The notes beneath the pieces were generated by a model. The model saw nothing but the letters and a program-made list of their open reading frames with translations. It was not told the DNA's origin and searched no databases. A program made the translations under genes and the position numbers. This document shows, piece by piece, positions 34,889 to 43,663 of a stretch of 64,000 nucleotides of DNA; the first letter of the stretch is position 1, and each line of letters opens with the position of its first letter. The DNA lies in NCBI RefSeq assembly GCF_018332695.1, contig NZ_BOQN01000062.1, positions 49,833 to 113,832 of the forward strand, read 5' to 3'. The DNA is from Paractinoplanes toevensis. GTDB lineage: Bacteria; Actinomycetota; Actinomycetes; Mycobacteriales; Micromonosporaceae.

Positions 34889-35564
34889 TCAGCCGACTCG
34901 TCGATGGCCCGCACCTTCAAGCCTGGCCACCAAGCGTCGGGCCGCCGGAGACACCGAGCAGCCTCGCCGCGATGTCCCGGCCGCTTCAGCCGCATCCGGA
35001 TCGCCTGCCACCAACATCGACGCGGACGCAGCCAGGGGTTCCAGTCCGGCGATGGAGGTCGTCGTGGGAAAGCTGAACGACGCCGTCCCGGCGGTGTACA
35101 TCGAGCCGGCCCAAGACTGAGCGCCGCGCACAGTGTCGCCGACGGGGAATCCCACCTTCGTGCGACCGGAGTATGCGGGGCGGACCTGCCCGTGATGGCC
35201 ACCGGCCCCGGAGTGCTGGTTCTCGGTGATGTCGGGGTTGTCGCCGAAATTCCATAGCCCGCCGGTCACCACCGCCGCCTTCTGGGTCCCGGCGTACGCC
35301 GCGATCACTGCGTCGATGACAACCTGCTCATCGGCCGGAGCAAGCTGGCCGACGAGGATCAGGCCCTCGGCTTGGCGCAGCGCGTCAGCCAGCTGGCTCA
35401 CGTCGTGGAGCTCCCCCAGCCAGGGGCGCGCGCCGGCCTCGCTGACCGCCTGAGCCGCCGCGTCACTGCGTACGATCGGCGGTAACTTGGTGACCGCGCG
35501 CCTGCAGCGCATGCAGGACGGCCGAGCCGATGTAACCGGTGCCACCGATCACAGCCATACGCAT
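34889..35564 (-). pseudogene. Decayed NAD(P)-binding oxidoreductase (NmrA/epimerase-like), copy 2
   Basis: From ATG 35564 (GGGAG upstream) the frame reads MRMAVIGGTGYIGSAVLHALQARGHQVTA and then stops. The adjacent frame continues IVRSDAAAQAVSEAGARPWLGELHDVSQLADALRQAEGLILVGQ, DEQVVIDAVIAAYAGTQKAAVVTGGLWNFGDNPDITENQ and SAGLEPLAASASM-like C-terminal pieces. A single frameshift near 35490 plus later changes disable it. It matches the more damaged copy at 2935-3351. Its promoter keeps a regulon palindrome at 35681-35696. Confidence 0.8.
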
Positions 35565-35667
35565 GATGTGTCTCCCGAACAATGTTGCCTGAGCATCTGA
35601 CGTGCCGCTTGGCCCGACGGCTTTCGGTCACCTGCTGGACGGCTCAGACCTCTTGACGAAGCAAACA

Positions 35668-35709
35668 CGAGACCACCTACTTGCCTGTACAAGCAATTAG
35701 GTGGTCTCG
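35668..35709. repeat. 42-bp nested palindrome with regulon operator (site 11) at its centre
   Basis: Outer arms CGAGACCACCTA (35668-35679) and TAGGTGGTCTCG (35698-35709) pair perfectly. The inner element TTGCCTGTACAAGCAA (35681-35696) shares the same centre and matches the regulon consensus with a CTGTA change in the core. It lies about 117 bp upstream of the dead NAD(P)-binding gene. The whole could form a cruciform or RNA hairpin as well as an operator. Confidence 0.8.
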
Positions 35710-36197
35710 GTCGTCACAGCAGCAGACGACGCTTTCTAGGCAGGCCACCCCGCCTCTGGCGCTGTAACGAGGGACGCCCCGCGATGACTGCGCCTGGCGC
35801 GTATCCCGGCGCGATCATGAACCGAGTTAGCCTCAGCACATCGGCCGGGCGAGGGGGCGCCGCGAACCGCAGGACATGCCCTCTCAGAAGCTGCAAGTCA
35901 AATGCGGAGCGACCCCTGGGCCCGACGGGCTGCCACTTCTCGGGTCTCGCCAGCATTTGTCAGGTCTACTTCACCGCGCTTTCGATAAACTCAGATCCGG
36001 TCGCGTAGCCCTACAGCCGTTGCCTGCAGCGTGGTTTTCGGTCCTACGATCTACCGCCGACCCGGCGGGGTGTCGACACACTCGCCGGCTGCGTATCCAC
36101 GATGTCGGCGACGTCTTGGCAGCTCACCGCGGCCGGTACACCACAGTCCTGGTCGCCAGGCTCTCATCTACCGTCTTATCCGGCCGAATACTTCACC
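35710..36197. other. Intergenic, no recognised gene
   Basis: Only shadow-like frames are present. The plus-strand frame from 36102 is in phase with the diguanylate cyclase but shows no membrane or domain signal before 36198. Confidence 0.4.
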
Positions 36198-37778
36198 GTG
36201 AACGCCCTGCGATCGCCGCTGCGCCGTGACCCTGTGCTGGCCATGATCGGCCTCGTGGTCCTGGCCGCCTCGGTGACCGCGGCAACGGACACAGGACAGG
36301 TCATCAACGCGGTGACCTGGCCAACGCTGACGGCCCTGTGCGGCGTCGCAGCGCTCAACGGGTTCCGCATCCGGCGCAACCCGCACAACACCACCGTCGA
36401 GCGGCGAATGTGGGGCTCGGTCAGCCTCGCCACGACGATCTTCCTAGTCAGCGACATCTGGCAGTTTGCAATGTTCCTTCGGGCTCCGGAAAGCACCGCC
36501 TCAGCGCTCGGAGGACCCGTCTACAGCGTCGGCGTATTGGCCGGCACGCTCTGCATGGTCGTTGCCTTGCTTGCCATGCCCCTACGACTGGGCACGCGAC
36601 ACGAGCGGGTTCGGTTCCTGCTTGACGCCGCGACCGTGCTGGTGTTCGCGGCAACTCTCGGCTGCTACTTCACCGCGACCGCGGGCGAGGCAGGCATTGC
36701 CGGGGCAGGCCGCATCTTCTCCCTGCTGTTGGGTCCCGCGATCTACATGGTGGCGGTATTCGCCCTGATCAAACTGCTTTTGATGCCCGTCAAGCCGTTC
36801 ACCCCGCTCGCGGGCACACTGATGTCACTTTCCGCCGCCTTCGAAGGAGCCGCCACCGGCTTCCGCCCGTGGCTGGTCGCCCAAGGCCACATTCCCTGGC
36901 AGCAGGGCGCCACAATCATCGCTGTGGCGGCATTGGCCGCCGCGGCCCGCGTCGAGCACCTGCGCACGCGCTCCGGCCGGCCGAATCCGTCACAGTCCAG
37001 CCGCCGACCGTACAGCCTACTTCCCTACGCCGCCGTGGCCGGCACCTTCGCCTTGCTGATCGGTGTCCTGGCCGTTGACGGATGGCAGAGGCCCACCTGG
37101 ATCGTTGTGGCAGGCTCGGCAATCAGCTCAGCGCTCGTAGTCGCGCGACAGCTGGTGGCATTCGCGGACAACGCCCACCTATTGGAACTGCTTGACGCCA
37201 AAGTCGCCGAGCTACACATGTCGCTCGCCGCTCGGGACCGGCTCGCCGCCGAGTTGGAACACCTCGCGTTCCATGACACGCTGACCGGCCTGGCAAACCG
37301 GGCGTTCTTTCAGCGCCACCTGGACGACCACGGCGGCAGACGCGCGGTGCTGCTGATCGACCTGGACGGCTTCAAGCCCATCAACGACAATTACGGCCAC
37401 GCTGCTGGTGACGCTGTGCTGGTTTCAGTCGCCGCGAGGTTGCGCGCATTCGCCGGCCCCGGTGACCTGGTAGCCCGTCTTGGCGGCGACGAGTTCGCCG
37501 TGCTCACCGCCGGACCCCTCACCGCTGCAGAGGCTCAGACCCTGGCGGTGGCGCTTGCCACCGAAATACGGCAGCCGATGACCATACGCGGCTGCGAAAT
37601 TCGGGTTGGCGCGAGCGTTGGTGTCGCCACCGGCCGCGACGGGCAAAGTGGGGCCGAGCTCCTTCACGACGCCGACACCGCCATGTACCGGCAGAAGGCC
37701 GACAACCGGCATCGCTACGGGCAACTCGGCGTCGACCTGTCCGAAGTCGCATCAAGCGGCGAACCTCTCCGTACCTGA
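36198..37778 (+). CDS. Membrane diguanylate cyclase (GGDEF domain)
   Basis: The 526-residue protein starts at GTG 36198, with ATG 36102 as an in-frame alternative. The N-terminal half contains about eight to nine hydrophobic segments (VLAMIGLVVLAASVTAAT, LCMVVALLAMPL, IFSLLLGPAIYMVAVFALIKLLL, YAAVAGTFALLIGVLAV). It is followed by FHDTLTGLANRAFFQRHL and a complete RLGGDEFAVL signature near residue 430. The standard RxxD inhibitory site before the signature is not seen. It should make cyclic di-GMP at the inner membrane in response to an unknown signal. No regulon site is near it. Confidence 0.9.
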   Translation: MNALRSPLRRDPVLAMIGLVVLAASVTAATDTGQVINAVTWPTLTALCGVAALNGFRIRRNPHNTTVERRMWGSVSLATTIFLVSDIWQFAMFLRAPESTASALGGPVYSVGVLAGTLCMVVALLAMPLRLGTRHERVRFLLDAATVLVFAATLGCYFTATAGEAGIAGAGRIFSLLLGPAIYMVAVFALIKLLLMPVKPFTPLAGTLMSLSAAFEGAATGFRPWLVAQGHIPWQQGATIIAVAALAAAARVEHLRTRSGRPNPSQSSRRPYSLLPYAAVAGTFALLIGVLAVDGWQRPTWIVVAGSAISSALVVARQLVAFADNAHLLELLDAKVAELHMSLAARDRLAAELEHLAFHDTLTGLANRAFFQRHLDDHGGRRAVLLIDLDGFKPINDNYGHAAGDAVLVSVAARLRAFAGPGDLVARLGGDEFAVLTAGPLTAAEAQTLAVALATEIRQPMTIRGCEIRVGASVGVATGRDGQSGAELLHDADTAMYRQKADNRHRYGQLGVDLSEVASSGEPLRT

Positions 37779-38204
37779 GCTGCCCTCGGTTTAACGCAGG
37801 GATCAGTCTCAAGGCCAGGATGGGTCTACCAGCGCCACAACGCCTCGGACAACGATGTACGAGCCCAGCTCGCCGCGGCGCCCAGTTGCACCGGCGAGAC
37901 CTCGTGCACACCCTGCCGCACCCCAGCGTCGTTCCAGCCCCGCAAGCGAAACCAGCAAGTCATCCCGCAGCCGAAGCTGAGCTCGCCCGCCAGCCACTCC
38001 CCCAGATGCGAGTCAACAGGGCGGACAAGACGCTGCGCAGCACCCTGCGCTCGTCAACCGGCCGACGACCGGACCAGAGGGGGCGGCTGTTTCGACGGCC
38101 GGAGGCTGACTGTTGAACTGCCGGTGCGTTCGCACGACGTCTAGATCGATTGCGACCAGCGGCCAAGCACGTCTACGGCCGATATCCACGCGGAGTTCAG
38201 CCTT
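37779..38204. other. Intergenic, no recognised gene
   Basis: No domain, tRNA or clear repeat was found in this stretch. Confidence 0.4.
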
Positions 38205-38270
38205 ATGTCTAAGTCGTCTATTTTCACGCGTATCGCTACAACATCGCCGCCCCAAACACGGCAACGCCTC

Positions 38271-39626
38271 ATGCGACGAGCCTTGGTGCTCGGCGGCAGC
38301 ATCGCTGGACTGTTCGCCGCTCGCGTGCTCAGCGACTACGCCGACGAGGTGCTGATCATCGAGCGTGACACCGCCGATGGCGCCAATCCTCGGCCTGGCG
38401 TACCGCAAGGCGGCCAAGTGCACGCCCTTCTGCCAGGAGGCCGCATCCAGCTCGACCGGTGGTTCCCCGACTTCTCACCAGAAGCAGTAGCGGCCGGCGC
38501 GGTGGAAGTGTCCATGAATGCCACCATGCGCATGTACATGGGCGACCGGCCACGGTCGGCCATACCGAGAAGGGCCGACGGCCAGGACGTCACATTGTTG
38601 ATGACGCGACCAAGGCTGGAGTATCTGCTGCGTCGCCGCGTCGAACAGCTGCCGAACGTCTCGACGATCCATGGCCGAGCGACGGGCATCCACATCGAGG
38701 CTGGCCGCGTCACCGGAGTGACCTATGAACCCGCTGGCGCCGTTGTTGGGGAACTCCGCGTGGGCGCGGATTTCGTAGTCGATGCTATGGGTCGTGGCAG
38801 CAGGCTGACGGAATGGTTGACGGCGGCAGGGGTTCCAGTGCCCAAGCTCGAGCGAATTCCGATTAAGACGAACTACGTCACCACGGTGATACAGGCGGCG
38901 AATCCGGACGCACTTCCGCCGTTCGTGGGCTTTCACGGCGCGCCTCAAGGGGCCGCCACCGGGCTCGACGGCGCCGTTATCCTGACCGAGAACGGAAAGC
39001 GCATGGTGGTCCTCGCGGGCTACGACACCGACCGACCGACTCGCGACCTCGCCGACCTCCGCGATCGTGCCACGCGCGCCTACCCACCACCGTTCGCCGA
39101 GGCTCTGCAGGATGGATCCGTTATAGGTGAACCGGTCTCCTATCATCTTGCCGATAGCCGCCGCCGCGACTTCGATACCGTCGCGGAGCATCCGGCCCGG
39201 CTCGTTTCGCTGGGTGACGCGGTGTCGTCGTTCAATCCCGTCTATGGCCAAGGAATGACCAGCGCGGCCCTGCAGGCTTCGGCTCTGGCGGCGTACCTGC
39301 AAGCAGGGCCTGACCTGGATCGACCGGCTCTCGAGTACTTCCGGTCCGTGCGAACTGTCGTCGACGCCGCATGGCAGCCGTTGAGAATCGCGGACATGGC
39401 CCAGCCGCACCTGGCACACCTGCGTCCGCGTCATTATCCGATGCTTGCCCGGTTCGGAAATCTGATGCTGACCGCCTCGCAACGAAGCGTGAAGGTGCGG
39501 CAGCAACTCGACGAGGTTAGCTGGCTGATCGCGCACCCTGATCAGCTGAGTCGGCCTTCTTTTGTCCTTTCGGTGCTGACCAACGGCTTACGGCGCGAGC
39601 CAGCCGATAGTAAGTCGCAGAATTAA
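38271..39626 (+). CDS. FAD-dependent monooxygenase/oxidoreductase
   Basis: From ATG 38271 the 451-residue protein begins RRALVLGGSIAGLFAARVLSDYADEVLIIERD, a Rossmann FAD-binding start (G-x-S-x-x-G variant). LVSLGDAVSSFNPVYGQGMTSAALQASALAAYL near residue 320 is the second FAD motif (GD) of group A flavoprotein monooxygenases. An upstream in-frame ATG at 38205 would add 22 polar residues. It would hydroxylate or epoxidise an organic substrate using NAD(P)H. It stands alone without a nearby operator, so its link to the regulon is only by location. Confidence 0.85.
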   Translation: MRRALVLGGSIAGLFAARVLSDYADEVLIIERDTADGANPRPGVPQGGQVHALLPGGRIQLDRWFPDFSPEAVAAGAVEVSMNATMRMYMGDRPRSAIPRRADGQDVTLLMTRPRLEYLLRRRVEQLPNVSTIHGRATGIHIEAGRVTGVTYEPAGAVVGELRVGADFVVDAMGRGSRLTEWLTAAGVPVPKLERIPIKTNYVTTVIQAANPDALPPFVGFHGAPQGAATGLDGAVILTENGKRMVVLAGYDTDRPTRDLADLRDRATRAYPPPFAEALQDGSVIGEPVSYHLADSRRRDFDTVAEHPARLVSLGDAVSSFNPVYGQGMTSAALQASALAAYLQAGPDLDRPALEYFRSVRTVVDAAWQPLRIADMAQPHLAHLRPRHYPMLARFGNLMLTASQRSVKVRQQLDEVSWLIAHPDQLSRPSFVLSVLTNGLRREPADSKSQN

Positions 39627-40283
39627 GCCTCGACGACGGCCAGCCGCCGACCGGCGACTGGCCGCTGCCGCCGGCTATCGGCGATGCCGCACCGGTAACG
39701 GCGCTGCGGGAAGCTACGGATCTGAGCACGGCCCGATCTCCCCCAGCGGCCACGAACATGCCGCCGATCCTGCTGCCGCCTCAGGTGAGCGCAGTATGAG
39801 TGGGGGCGTGAGGGGCTCTCGTTTCAGGCCGCCGGCTCCAGATTCCGTCCGGCGCGGCAGTGCATGCGATTAGTATTCAGGAAGCCCGCGGATGCTGCGG
39901 CCCATTTCGTCAGCCGCAGACTAGGAGCGCGTTTGCCGTTTGGCGTTCAAAATCTTGACTGCGACCTACCGGTTGGCGTGGATGGTGAATCCGTCGAACA
40001 GCAGGTTCTACCGACACTCGGCGCGGTGGTGCCGGCAGGCGACGCCCGCTCACCGACGACGATCGGTCCCTCACTCAAGCGCGGTCATTATCTCGTCTAG
40101 GAACAGCTCGGCGGCGGCCGTCAAGAGAAGGCAGCGAACCCGGACACCGCCTTGGGTACGACCGGGGCGGGTTCCATGGGACATGAGGGCCGCGATGCCC
40201 GGTGGTGGCGGTAATCTTCGGCAGGCACCATACGACTGGCCGGTCAGGCCGCCGGGTTGAACCTACGCCTGCGCGGCACGGGG
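39627..40283. other. Intergenic, no recognised gene
   Basis: Shadow-like frames only. The stretch separates the monooxygenase gene from the sigma-factor remnant. Confidence 0.4.
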
Positions 40284-40560
40284 TCACGCGTCGTCCGTCT
40301 GTCGGCGTAGTTTCGCCAGCGCCTTGGTGAGCAGCGCGACACGTGCATCTGAGAGACGCCGACCTGCTCAACGATCTCGGTCTAGGTGAGGTTGCTGTCG
40401 AAGCGCGGGCTGATGAGCTTCTGTTCTCGGTCGCCGAGCGCCGGTCAGCGCCGGCCCGAGCGCGATGCGCAGCTCGGTGGTGAGGCTGCCCGTCTCGGCC
40501 CCGACGGCTCGTAATGCGTCAAGATAGCGGCCACGTTGCCGGTAGCCCCGGCAGGGCTGG
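40284..40560 (-). pseudogene. Remnant of a SigB/SigF-type sigma factor (region 4)
   Basis: On the minus strand the frame reads DREQKLISPRFDSNLT, an in-frame TAG, then TEIVEQVGVSQMHVSR, a one-base frameshift, and LTKALAKLRRQTDDA with a stop at 40284. This is the region 4 helix-turn-helix of SigB/SigF-type sigma factors (usual form REQxILxLRFxxxLTQTEIAxxVGxSQMHVSRLL). Upstream, GSLTTELRIALGPALT resembles the linker before region 4. Both lesions make it non-functional, and regions 1-3 are missing. Confidence 0.82.
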
Positions 40561-40690
40561 CTTGTTGCTGATGTCACGGTCCCAGTTACATTGGCGATCT
40601 TCATCGGAACCGACGGCGCAGGATACGGGCACCTTGCAGGAGGCCGGCCTGTCGTGCCGATCGGCGTGACATCAGGACCTGAGGGACGAC

Positions 40691-41374
40691 GTGAATTCCT
40701 ACAGCATCACCATCACCCCCGACGACGACAGCGGTAACAGCACGACCCTGACCGTGGACACCTCCACCGGACAGACGCGGATCACCAGCGTGCACATGCA
40801 CGCCCCGGCCGGACTGACCGGCGCTCAGCTGCCCAGCGTGGACGTCGGACTGCTCCTGCAAGCCGTTTCCGGCCCCACGCCCACCCCCGCCGCGATCACC
40901 ACCGACCCCGCGACCGTGCCGCAAACGGCACCGCACCCGGTGCCCGCGAACACCGACGTAACGGCCGACGAGTCCCCAGCGACCACCGCAACGGCGCCCG
41001 CGCAGTCCAACCCCAGGGAAACCACCGAGCACGCACCGGACGCGGCGCCCGCGAAACGGGCCAGCCGACGGAAGGCCGGCACGACCCCGGCCGCCGAGAG
41101 TGCGCAGCCACCCTCAAGCGGCACGCCTCGCGGTCGGAGCCGGTCGGCTCCGAGAAAAGGCTCACCGCGCAGGCGACCAGCCGAACAACCAGCCGCAGCC
41201 GCCGCGGGTGGTAATGCGGAGCGGGTTTACCGCAGGATGCCCGACGACTTCCCCGCCGTGTACCGCCAGGCCGGCACCGCTGCGGCGATCGCCGATCACT
41301 ACGGCGTACCCCGCCACACCGCACAAGGCTGGATTCGGCGCCACAAGAAGAAGGACCCGACCGCCCAAAACTGA
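40691..41374 (+). CDS. Protein with disordered linker and C-terminal helix-turn-helix
   Basis: The 227-residue protein begins at GTG 40691 with GAGGGACGAC upstream. Residues 1-60 form a small beta-rich domain (YSITITPDDDSGNSTTLTVDTSTGQTRITSVHMHAP). Residues about 60-170 are low-complexity, first Pro/Thr/Ala-rich and then Arg-rich. Residues 175-227 carry FPAVYRQAGTAAAIADHYGVPRHTAQGWIRRHKKK, a clear helix-turn-helix. It probably binds DNA; target and role are unknown. Similar architectures occur near mobile elements in actinomycetes, which fits the integrase 3 kb away. Confidence 0.7.
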   Translation: MNSYSITITPDDDSGNSTTLTVDTSTGQTRITSVHMHAPAGLTGAQLPSVDVGLLLQAVSGPTPTPAAITTDPATVPQTAPHPVPANTDVTADESPATTATAPAQSNPRETTEHAPDAAPAKRASRRKAGTTPAAESAQPPSSGTPRGRSRSAPRKGSPRRRPAEQPAAAAAGGNAERVYRRMPDDFPAVYRQAGTAAAIADHYGVPRHTAQGWIRRHKKKDPTAQN

Positions 41375-41730
41375 CCACCGAGAACCAGGCAGTCGGCCAA
41401 CAGCCGGAGCCCTTCCCCGCTGGTCAGACCACGGAGGAACACCATCGCTACCTGAGGACGCCCGAGCGGCCTCTCGTACTCTTGACCAGCCGGCGGGCGC
41501 TGTACCCGCAACCGCCCGCCGGCACCCGGCCGCCGACCACGGCGCAACTAGCACCACGCCGACTCGAACTCACCCGGCCTGCCGCCCGGCGGAGGTGTTG
41601 TCGGTTTGCCCGCCAGGCGTCGGCCAGGGTCGTTGGCGGGCGAAAGCGGTCGCGGCCCACACCCGATGGAAGTAGTGCTGACGGACCGCGACGTCCGGAC
41701 GGCGAGGTATGCCTGGCTTGGCGGCGGTGG
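41375..41730. other. Intergenic, no recognised gene
   Basis: Frames here are Arg/Pro/Ala-rich shadows. No repeat stands out. Confidence 0.4.
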
Positions 41731-41883
41731 TCAGCCGTCTTGCGTGAGTATCCCGGTGAGCAGGGCGCCGACGATCGGATAAGTGCCGAGCGGGATCAGG
41801 TCGCGACGGCGCACACGTTTGCCCCTGAGTAGAGCAGCGGCGACGACGGCGGACAGCAACCAAGGCACGGAGGCGCCAAGCAT
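41731..41883 (-). CDS. Small two-segment membrane protein (50 aa)
   Basis: From ATG 41883 the frame encodes two hydrophobic stretches separated by a basic loop: SVPWLLSAVVAAALL, then RGKRVRRRDL, then TYPIVGALLTGIL. An in-frame TAA lies 57 bases upstream of the ATG. The pattern of small membrane protein with a positively charged cytoplasmic loop is convincing. The ribosome site is weak. No function can be given. Confidence 0.5.
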   Translation of the reverse strand: MLGASVPWLLSAVVAAALLRGKRVRRRDLIPLGTYPIVGALLTGILTQDG

Positions 41884-42185
41884 GCCACGCCCCAGCAGAC
41901 CTGCCAGACGGAAGCCGCTCGCCCGGAGTTGCCCTTATGGCGAGCAGTGCCAACGCGAGACAGACCAGCCCGACAGCCACGCCGTGTAACCATTCTAGTG
42001 GCGTTGGTTAGCTTGCCTTCCGCGCGAATCGCCATTTCGAGTATGTTGGATTTGATCGCGTTCGCTACCGGCGAGCGGAGGCGCTCCAACACGCACCACA
42101 CTGGCAGTGTGGGGGTCGACCGCCGGCCCTTGGCAATTACAGTAACAGCCCATCGGCGCGTTTCCGACTCTTTATCGTCATTATC
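41884..42185. other. Intergenic, no recognised gene
   Basis: About 300 bases without a recognised gene. The right part, from about 42000, is visibly less GC-rich, as is the following gene. Confidence 0.4.
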
Positions 42186-42593
42186 ATGGTGAACCCTTCT
42201 GGACGGCCGCGTAGCCGGCGGGACGCTACGGTGCACAAACTCGCTGCCGAGCTTGGCATTGGAGATCTCGAGAAGTTCCTTCGGGCATGTATCGCTAATG
42301 TCGCGGTAATGGGTAGCGCGACCGCCGCATCCGAGAGTGCACCAAAGATGCGGTACACGGTCGACGAGGCTGCGGCGCTTCTTGGTGTGTCGGCGAGATG
42401 GCTTGCCGATGAGTGTCGCGCCGAGCGGGTGGAACATGTTCGTCTCGCTCGGCATCGCTTTTTCACCCATGATCTGTTGCTGCGTTTGTTGGCGAGTCGT
42501 GAGGTGAAGTCTGTTGAGAAAGAAGCTGATCGTGATCTTGAGCGGATAATGCGACGACTCAAGCGCCGCGGGTTAACCGATAGCCAGCGTTGA
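42186..42593 (+). CDS. Helix-turn-helix DNA-binding protein (excisionase-like)
   Basis: The 135-residue protein has a basic N-terminus (GRPRSRRDATVHKLAAELGIGDLEKFLRACIANVAV) and a helix-turn-helix of the HTH_17/MerR-like type, YTVDEAAALLGVSARWLADECRAERVEHVRLARHRFFTHDLLLRLL, in the middle. Such domains are common in excisionases and element-encoded regulators. The coding sequence is less GC-rich than the core genes. It lies within the stretch left of the integrase, so it probably belongs to the integrated element. Confidence 0.75.
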   Translation: MVNPSGRPRSRRDATVHKLAAELGIGDLEKFLRACIANVAVMGSATAASESAPKMRYTVDEAAALLGVSARWLADECRAERVEHVRLARHRFFTHDLLLRLLASREVKSVEKEADRDLERIMRRLKRRGLTDSQR

Positions 42594-42622
42594 ACTGACC
42601 ACGCCCGGGCAGATCACCGGCA

Positions 42623-43258
42623 CTATTGCGCGGTCGAGTAGGGATGAATGCAGCCGTCGGCCTCCTCGTTCTGTTCGAACCAAGCGATGACATCGGACGC
42701 GGCGGCACCGAAGGTGTTGACGACGCCGTCGGATTGCGGGTGGTAAAGCCATTGGTGATCGAGGTCGTCGAACGCTGCGTCCTCGAAGCCCTTGTAAAGT
42801 TCGCCGGCAGCTTCCGCATCGACGATCTCGTGCTCCACGAGAAGGTTCCGGGCGCGCTCCACGACCAAGCTCAGAGCCAGCGCCTCGCCGACGGAGGCCG
42901 GCGCGGACCAGCAGTCCAAAGACAGCCGGGCGGTGACCGCTACCGTCGCGACGAGGAAGCTGCGGGCAAAACGAGCGTCGTAGCGTGACGCGAAGCGCTC
43001 CGGCAGGTCGGCCAGGACCAGGAAGTCGCGACGGTCGCCGGGCGCGGTGTCGCCGCCCACGGCCAGCATCTCGATGTCCATGAAGAGTTCGTCGATGACG
43101 ATCGTCGTCGCGACGATCAAAGCGCCGGCGGCCAGTCTTCCCAGATCGCCTGACCCATCAGTGTCGTCGAAGGTGGCCTCGTTGAAGGCCCGTATGGACG
43201 AGGCGTCGTGGATGGTTCTGACGCGCCAGTCGATGGACTCGTCATGGTTGTCAGTCAT
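42623..43258 (-). CDS. Hypothetical protein encoded after the excisionase
   Basis: The 211-residue, mostly acidic protein (DDTDGSGDLGRLAAGALIVATTIVIDELFMDIEML; FEDAAFDDLDHQWLYHPQSDGV) has no recognised domain. Its ATG at 43258 overlaps the excisionase stop (ATGACTGA), so the two are coupled. One region at about 45-65 is hydrophobic but not clearly a membrane segment. Its place in the integrase-excisionase run suggests a mobile-element accessory role. Confidence 0.65.
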   Translation of the reverse strand: MTDNHDESIDWRVRTIHDASSIRAFNEATFDDTDGSGDLGRLAAGALIVATTIVIDELFMDIEMLAVGGDTAPGDRRDFLVLADLPERFASRYDARFARSFLVATVAVTARLSLDCWSAPASVGEALALSLVVERARNLLVEHEIVDAEAAGELYKGFEDAAFDDLDHQWLYHPQSDGVVNTFGAAASDVIAWFEQNEEADGCIHPYSTAQ

Positions 43259-43478
43259 CGGGGTGCTCCTGTTCGGAGATGCCGAGAATGGTGAGGAGGT
43301 TCTCGACCGAAATGACGTAACGCTTGCCGACTCGCAGCACGGGGACCGGGAAGGTGCCATTGCGAGCGAGTCTGTAGGCGGTGGTCCGCCCGATGCCCAG
43401 GACCGAGGCCGCTGTTTCGACGTCGGTCGCAAGCCCGAGCTTGCGGACCTCCGCCACTGTCCAGACACGTTTGGACAC
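43251..43478 (-). CDS. Excisionase-like helix-turn-helix protein (Xis)
   Basis: The 75-residue protein starts at GTG 43478 with AGGAGG six bases upstream. RVWTVAEVRKLGLATDVETAASVLGIGRTTAYRLARNGTFPVPVLRVGKRYVISVENLLTIL is the standard excisionase HTH_17 module found beside actinobacterial tyrosine integrases. It lies downstream of the integrase on the same strand and is coupled to the next gene. It would steer the integrase to excision. Confidence 0.87.
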   Translation of the reverse strand: MSKRVWTVAEVRKLGLATDVETAASVLGIGRTTAYRLARNGTFPVPVLRVGKRYVISVENLLTILGISEQEHPDD

Positions 43479-43663
43479 AGGTTCCTCCTCGCGGCGCTCC
43501 ACGCAACCTCGACAGGTCCGCGGGCAGGCTTATCGGCCGGCGCCCCGCGTTTCGTTCTGCCGCCATCGCACCCCACAAGGTCATCACACGGCCGCGATCG
43601 ACGACAGTTGGCTCCGGTGGTCCCCCGTGGTCCCCACAGCTCGTACGAGCCCTGGGTAGCGGC

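Noticed and set aside
40245..40275. Possible second attachment copy of tRNA-Pro near a GGTTGAACCT motif
   Set aside because: Similarity to the tRNA 3' end is limited to a few bases and could be chance.
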